Shown here in pieces: positions 7,325 through 9,788 of a stretch of 9,788 nt of DNA. The stretch lies in NCBI GenBank assembly GCA_002493085.1, contig DKXQ01000022.1, positions 1-9,788 of the forward strand, written 5' to 3'. Under the pieces are notes generated by a model. That model ran no database searches and had not been told where the DNA came from. It saw only the letters and a program-made list of their open reading frames with translations. Made by a program: the position numbers and the translations under genes. This DNA is from Lachnoclostridium sp. UBA7122 (lineage in GTDB: Bacteria > Bacillota > Clostridia > Lachnospirales > Lachnospiraceae). The first letter of the stretch is position 1. Every line of letters starts with the position of its first letter.

Positions 7325-8137
7325 TTAAATAACATATGCCACATCATGTTCTTCTTCCGTATCTTCAAAAAAATAATCATAAATTTTCTTCTTATATTTT
7401 GCAAATAATATACTGTCACGTTTCTTAGATTCAACCGGATCTGTTTTGATTATCTCTTTAATCTCACCTGGCCTTGCAGACATCACCACAATACGGTTTC
7501 CCAAATAGATAGCTTCATCAATATCATGAGTAATCATTACCATCGTTGTTCCCTGTTCTTCCTGAATCCTTAGAATTTCCTTCTGCATTTGAATTCTTGT
7601 CAGTGCATCCAGGGCACCGAATGGCTCATCCAGAAGAAGAATAGTTGGTTTATTTGCAAGCCCTCTTGCTATCGCAGCTCTCTGTGACATACCACCGGAT
7701 AACTGGCTTGGATAACTGTTTGCAAAGTCCTTTAAGCCTACCAGTTCCAAATGCTCCTTAACTTGCTGCTCTTTTTCTTCTTTTGACAAATGTCTTAACC
7801 CAAACCCTACATTATCTTTTATTTTTAACCAAGGCAAAAGTCTATGATCTTGAAATACCATTCCACATTTTGGTCCTGGTCCAGCCACTGCATGCCCATT
7901 CCTCTCTACTGTACCATCTTCATAACTCACAAGACCACACATAATTTTAAGCAATGTGCTCTTCCCACAGCCGCTGTGCCCCACAATCGTAATAAATTCA
8001 CCTTTCTTCACCTGAAGATTAATATCTCTCAAAACCTCAATTGGCTGTTTATCTACAAGAAACTGTTTGTTCAGGTGTTCGATATTAATTATGTATTCAT
8101 TTCCTGTCCTGCCAGTATTCTGTCTTGTATTCTCCAT
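7325..8137 (-). CDS. ABC transporter ATP-binding protein, SsuB/TauB-like
   Basis: This ATPase powers the importer. From the ATG at 8137 it has 270 residues with every expected motif: Walker A GHSGCGKST (53-61), Q-loop Q96 in VFQDHRLLPWL, signature LSGGMSQR (146-153), Walker B ILLLDE (166-171), D-loop near GALDALT and switch H204 in ITHD. LSGGM in place of LSGGQ and the FQDHRLLPW segment are typical of the nitrate/sulfonate/taurine subfamily. The start is fixed by AAAGGAG ending 8 bases upstream. The frame stays open back to 8299, but those 54 codons overlap the promoter and operator region and do not look like protein. It is the first gene of the operon. Confidence 0.95.
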   Translation of the reverse strand: MENTRQNTGRTGNEYIINIEHLNKQFLVDKQPIEVLRDINLQVKKGEFITIVGHSGCGKSTLLKIMCGLVSYEDGTVERNGHAVAGPGPKCGMVFQDHRLLPWLKIKDNVGFGLRHLSKEEKEQQVKEHLELVGLKDFANSYPSQLSGGMSQRAAIARGLANKPTILLLDEPFGALDALTRIQMQKEILRIQEEQGTTMVMITHDIDEAIYLGNRIVVMSARPGEIKEIIKTDPVESKKRDSILFAKYKKKIYDYFFEDTEEEHDVAYVI

Positions 8138-8211
8138 ATAATTTACTCCTTTCCTTTTTTTAACTGCTTGCATTATAAAACTATTTTTCTTATATCTTAA
8201 ATAGTGAAATC

Positions 8212-8225
8212 TGTAACCGTTTACA
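8212..8225 (-). promoter_or_regulatory. LacI/CcpA-type operator palindrome, inner site
   Basis: TGTAACCGTTTACA is a 14-base palindrome with a central CG; 12 of its 14 positions are symmetric. This is the classic form of LacI/GalR-family operators and of cre sites. It overlaps a possible promoter (TTGTAA, 17 bases, TATTTA on the - strand). It could bind the adjacent LacI-family protein or CcpA; sequence alone does not tell which. Confidence 0.55.
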
Positions 8226-8297
8226 AAATTTCTCTCTTTTATCTCAATTTCAGCACTTATAGAGGATTTTCCAGACTGGTTTTCATGAAAATACGTC

Positions 8298-8317
8298 ATT
8301 ATATGTAAACGTAATCA
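8298..8317 (-). promoter_or_regulatory. Promoter -10 box with adjoining LacI/CcpA-type operator, outer site
   Basis: On the - strand TGATTACGTTTACA (8317-8304) runs directly into a consensus -10, TATAAT (8303-8298). The 14-mer is a degenerate form of the inner site: same central CG, same TTTACA half. Its centre is 92 bases from that of the inner site. A protein bound here would block the -35/-10 spacer, so repression is the likely effect. The -35 box itself is poor. Confidence 0.45.
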
Positions 8318-8400
8318 GTTAGAAGATTCAAGATATTCAGGCATAAATTCAGATGTACAAAGACACAAAGAACATATATATCTGGAGACTATTCAATTCA

Positions 8401-8447
8401 ATAAAAACCCCTTTATGCCGGTCTTTCCAACATAAAGGGGTTTTTAT
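8401..8447 (-). terminator. Strong intrinsic terminator of the lacI-family gene, probably bidirectional
   Basis: A perfect 17-base stem with arms 8401-8417 and 8431-8447 encloses a 13-base loop. The core is CCCCTTTATG pairing with CATAAAGGGG, flanked by an A-run on one side and a T-run on the other, so it can act on both strands. The regulator's TAA stop (8446-8444) lies inside the outer stem. It should separate regulator transcription from the transporter operon downstream. Confidence 0.9.
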
Positions 8448-9519
8448 ATGCAATAATCACTCCATATACTTTCTTCCACTGATGTACAACTATTTCGTCT
8501 TATCAGCTTCCCTTCTAACTCTACTCTCACTACACCCTTATGACCGCCTTTCATATGGTCTAAAAGCAAAATCATAGCAAATTTTCCCATTTCTTCTTTA
8601 GGCAGCCTTACTGTAGTCAGCATGGGTGTGGTATATTGTGCCTGTTCAATATCATCACTGGATATAATAGAAGGCATATAACACTTGTTTTTAAACTTGT
8701 TAAGGCATTTAAGCATCCCTATAGCCATAATATCATTGGCACAGTAAATGCCAGTAGGACAATCACCTGAATGTAAAAGTTTCTCCATGATTTCAAATCC
8801 TTTGGCCTCTGTCTGCTTTGTTTCAATAACGTAATCCTGGTTTAGCTTTATTTTATGTTTATGAAGGGTTTCCAAATAACCTTTGTATCTTGCCTCATTA
8901 TGACATTCTCCCAAATATCCAATATTCCTGTGTCCCAGTTCAATTAAATGTTCCACTGCCATAGCAGCAATCTTTTTTCCATCGCATATAACCTCATCCA
9001 CTTCATAGTTCGTAGAATTCCGGTTCACAGAAACAACACTTTTATATTTTTGATTCAGTTTTTTTAATGCTGTCTCATTACACTTCCCAATAATAATGAG
9101 GCCATCGCATTTTTCTTCCGCTTCATTATACATATCACTGATAACCTGGTCTAATTTTTCAGCTTTGCATATTCTGTCATTAGAAAACATCGGACGAAAC
9201 CATACCTTAGATAAAATACACATATGCCTGTGTATTTCGCTTTCAATGACATGCAAAAGCTCTATAAAAAATGGATCTGACTGGCCGGCATCCATTCGTG
9301 TCATAAGCACATTGATATAATATGTATCATTTTTTTATTGGCAGCACCCATTTTAAGATTTCTGGCAGCCTCATTAGGAACATAATCCAATTCCATTGCA
9401 GCTTTCCAGATTTTATCACGGAGTCCTGGTTTAGCACATCTGTAATTGGGATTATTTAAAACTCTGGACACTGTGGCAGAAGAAACACCAACCTTTTCGG
9501 CAATTTTTTTAATTGACAT
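8444..9519 (-). pseudogene. LacI/GalR-family transcriptional regulator with a one-base frameshift
   Basis: An intact version would be a DNA-binding repressor with a sugar-type ligand domain, about 358 residues. The 5' frame (start 9519, GGAG-type site AAAGGAGACAGT directly upstream) gives the LacI helix-turn-helix, IKKIAEKVGVSSATVSRVLNN (residues 3-23), and the hinge VPNEAARNLKMG. It then stops after 72 residues. The next frame continues with YYINVLMTRMDAGQSDPFF and a full periplasmic-binding-protein-like domain (GLIIIG, HLIELGHRNIGYLG, GIYCANDIMAIGML, ISSDD, MLTTVRLP) to 8444. The frames would join at an A7 run (- strand, 9336-9330): eight As would give AAT GAT and restore one ORF. As written, only the DNA-binding domain is made. 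Programmed slippage, a real mutation or a homopolymer read error could each explain it. It lies upstream of the transporter operon and is its obvious candidate regulator. Confidence 0.85.
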
Positions 9520-9681
9520 ACTGTCTCCTTTCCATAATTATTTAACAACCTTTGATTTTTCCCTCCCTCATAATTTTCCCTTATTTTATTTAAGTATTTA
9601 CATACCTTTTTTACTGGAAGGACAAACTTTCACAAACTGCTGCTTAATCATCTAGTTTCTTATTTCTGGTATTTCACAATA

Positions 9682-9786
9682 TCAGTACTTTTCTATTAAC
9701 TTTATTACCGCAGTATTGGCATATGTCAAAGGCTCATTATGTACAAAAAAAGCAACCCTGTTAGAAGTGCACTTGTCAACAAAAAC
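9682..9786 (-). CDS. Possible 3' end of an unrecognised gene, cut by the right edge
   Basis: On the - strand a frame is open from the window edge for 34 codons and ends at TGA (9684-9682). The peptide is protein-like (RVAFFVHNEPLTYANTAV, then IKLIEKY) but I cannot assign it to a family. It has no start inside the window. No terminator hairpin is visible in the roughly 160 bases between this stop and the regulator's start. Chance openness of an AT-rich stretch is possible. Confidence 0.3.
   Translation of the reverse strand, partial: VFVDKCTSNRVAFFVHNEPLTYANTAVIKLIEKY
9701..9729 (-). promoter_or_regulatory. Weak candidate promoter for the lacI-family gene
   Basis: On the - strand TTGACA (9729-9724) is followed after 17 bases by AATAAA (9706-9701), a -10 with four of six consensus positions. 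It would give a leader of about 175 bases to the ATG at 9519. It falls inside the possible partial reading frame at the right edge, which lowers confidence in one or the other. Confidence 0.25.
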
Positions 9787-9788
9787 TG

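Larger units (their letters stand above)
8138..8400 (-). other. Promoter and leader region of the transporter/sulfatase operon
   Basis: There is no gene between the ATPase start and the regulator's terminator. Three - strand -10 candidates are visible: TATAAT at 8303-8298, TATTTA about 17 bases after TTGTAA at the inner operator, and TATAAT at 8177-8172 close to the start codon. None has a consensus -35 at ideal spacing, so the true start site cannot be fixed from sequence. Two LacI-type palindromes lie here and are listed separately. Confidence 0.5.

Noticed and set aside
7844..8200. 118-codon + strand ORF opposite the ATPase gene and its leader
   Set aside because: It is antisense to the Walker A region of a clear ABC ATPase and has no domain.
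8138..8299. 54-codon N-terminal extension of the ATPase gene
   Set aside because: A strong ribosome binding site sits just before the ATG at 8137, and the extension covers operator-like palindromes and promoter boxes.
9301..9519. The 72-codon helix-turn-helix ORF as a genuine small regulator
   Set aside because: The frame directly after the A7 run continues with a full LacI ligand domain, so a frameshifted regulator is the simpler reading.

Overview
The window looks like chromosome from a low-GC anaerobic Firmicute, most likely a gut Lachnospiraceae-type organism. This is an inference from the AT-rich sequence, strong AGGAGG-type ribosome binding sites, and a gene set of GH2 beta-mannosidase, Cys-type (anaerobically matured) sulfatases and a LacI-family regulator. 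I saw no tRNA, rRNA or CRISPR array, and no complete mobile element.

Layout. Bases 1-240 hold a GC-rich fragment at the left edge, possibly the tail of another gene or an insertion sequence, followed by short AAAGTTACAC and CTTAAAAAGTT repeats. A good sigma-70-type promoter there drives the only + strand gene, an intact cytoplasmic GH2 beta-mannosidase (256-2754). Everything else is on the - strand. Read in transcription order from the right, there is the possible tail of a gene at the right edge (9786-9682) and then a LacI-family regulator broken by a one-base frameshift in an A7 run (9519-8444). A very strong hairpin terminator closes the regulator. After it comes a roughly 300-base leader with two LacI/CcpA-type operator-like palindromes. 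The operon that follows encodes ATPase (8137-7325), permease (7254-6484), substrate-binding lipoprotein (6391-5369), sulfatase 2 (5329-4334), sulfatase 1 (4315-3137) and the C-terminal end of an anaerobic sulfatase-maturating enzyme, anSME (3332-3018). A terminator hairpin encloses the last stop codon.

Function. The three transport genes belong to the SsuABC/TauABC (sulfonate, taurine, sulfate ester) family. The intact ancestor of the operon can be read as an import-and-desulfate pathway: the ABC importer brings in a sulfonate or sulfate ester, and cytoplasmic sulfatases without signal peptides cleave it after anSME converts their motif Cys to formylglycine. The arylsulfate transporter atsRBC with sulfatase atsA of Pseudomonas is a known analogue. 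The position of the regulator and the operators suggests, without proving, LacI-type or CcpA-type control.

Main oddity. The transporter half is intact, but the enzyme half is heavily rearranged. Sulfatase 2 lacks the N-terminal metal-binding segment and probably a block before its C-terminus, yet stays in frame. Sulfatase 1 is cut after about 328 residues, and its 3' end runs out of frame through the anSME remnant, which has lost its radical-SAM domain. Together with the regulator frameshift, this looks like a sulfate-ester operon caught in decay, or an assembly carrying several deletions.
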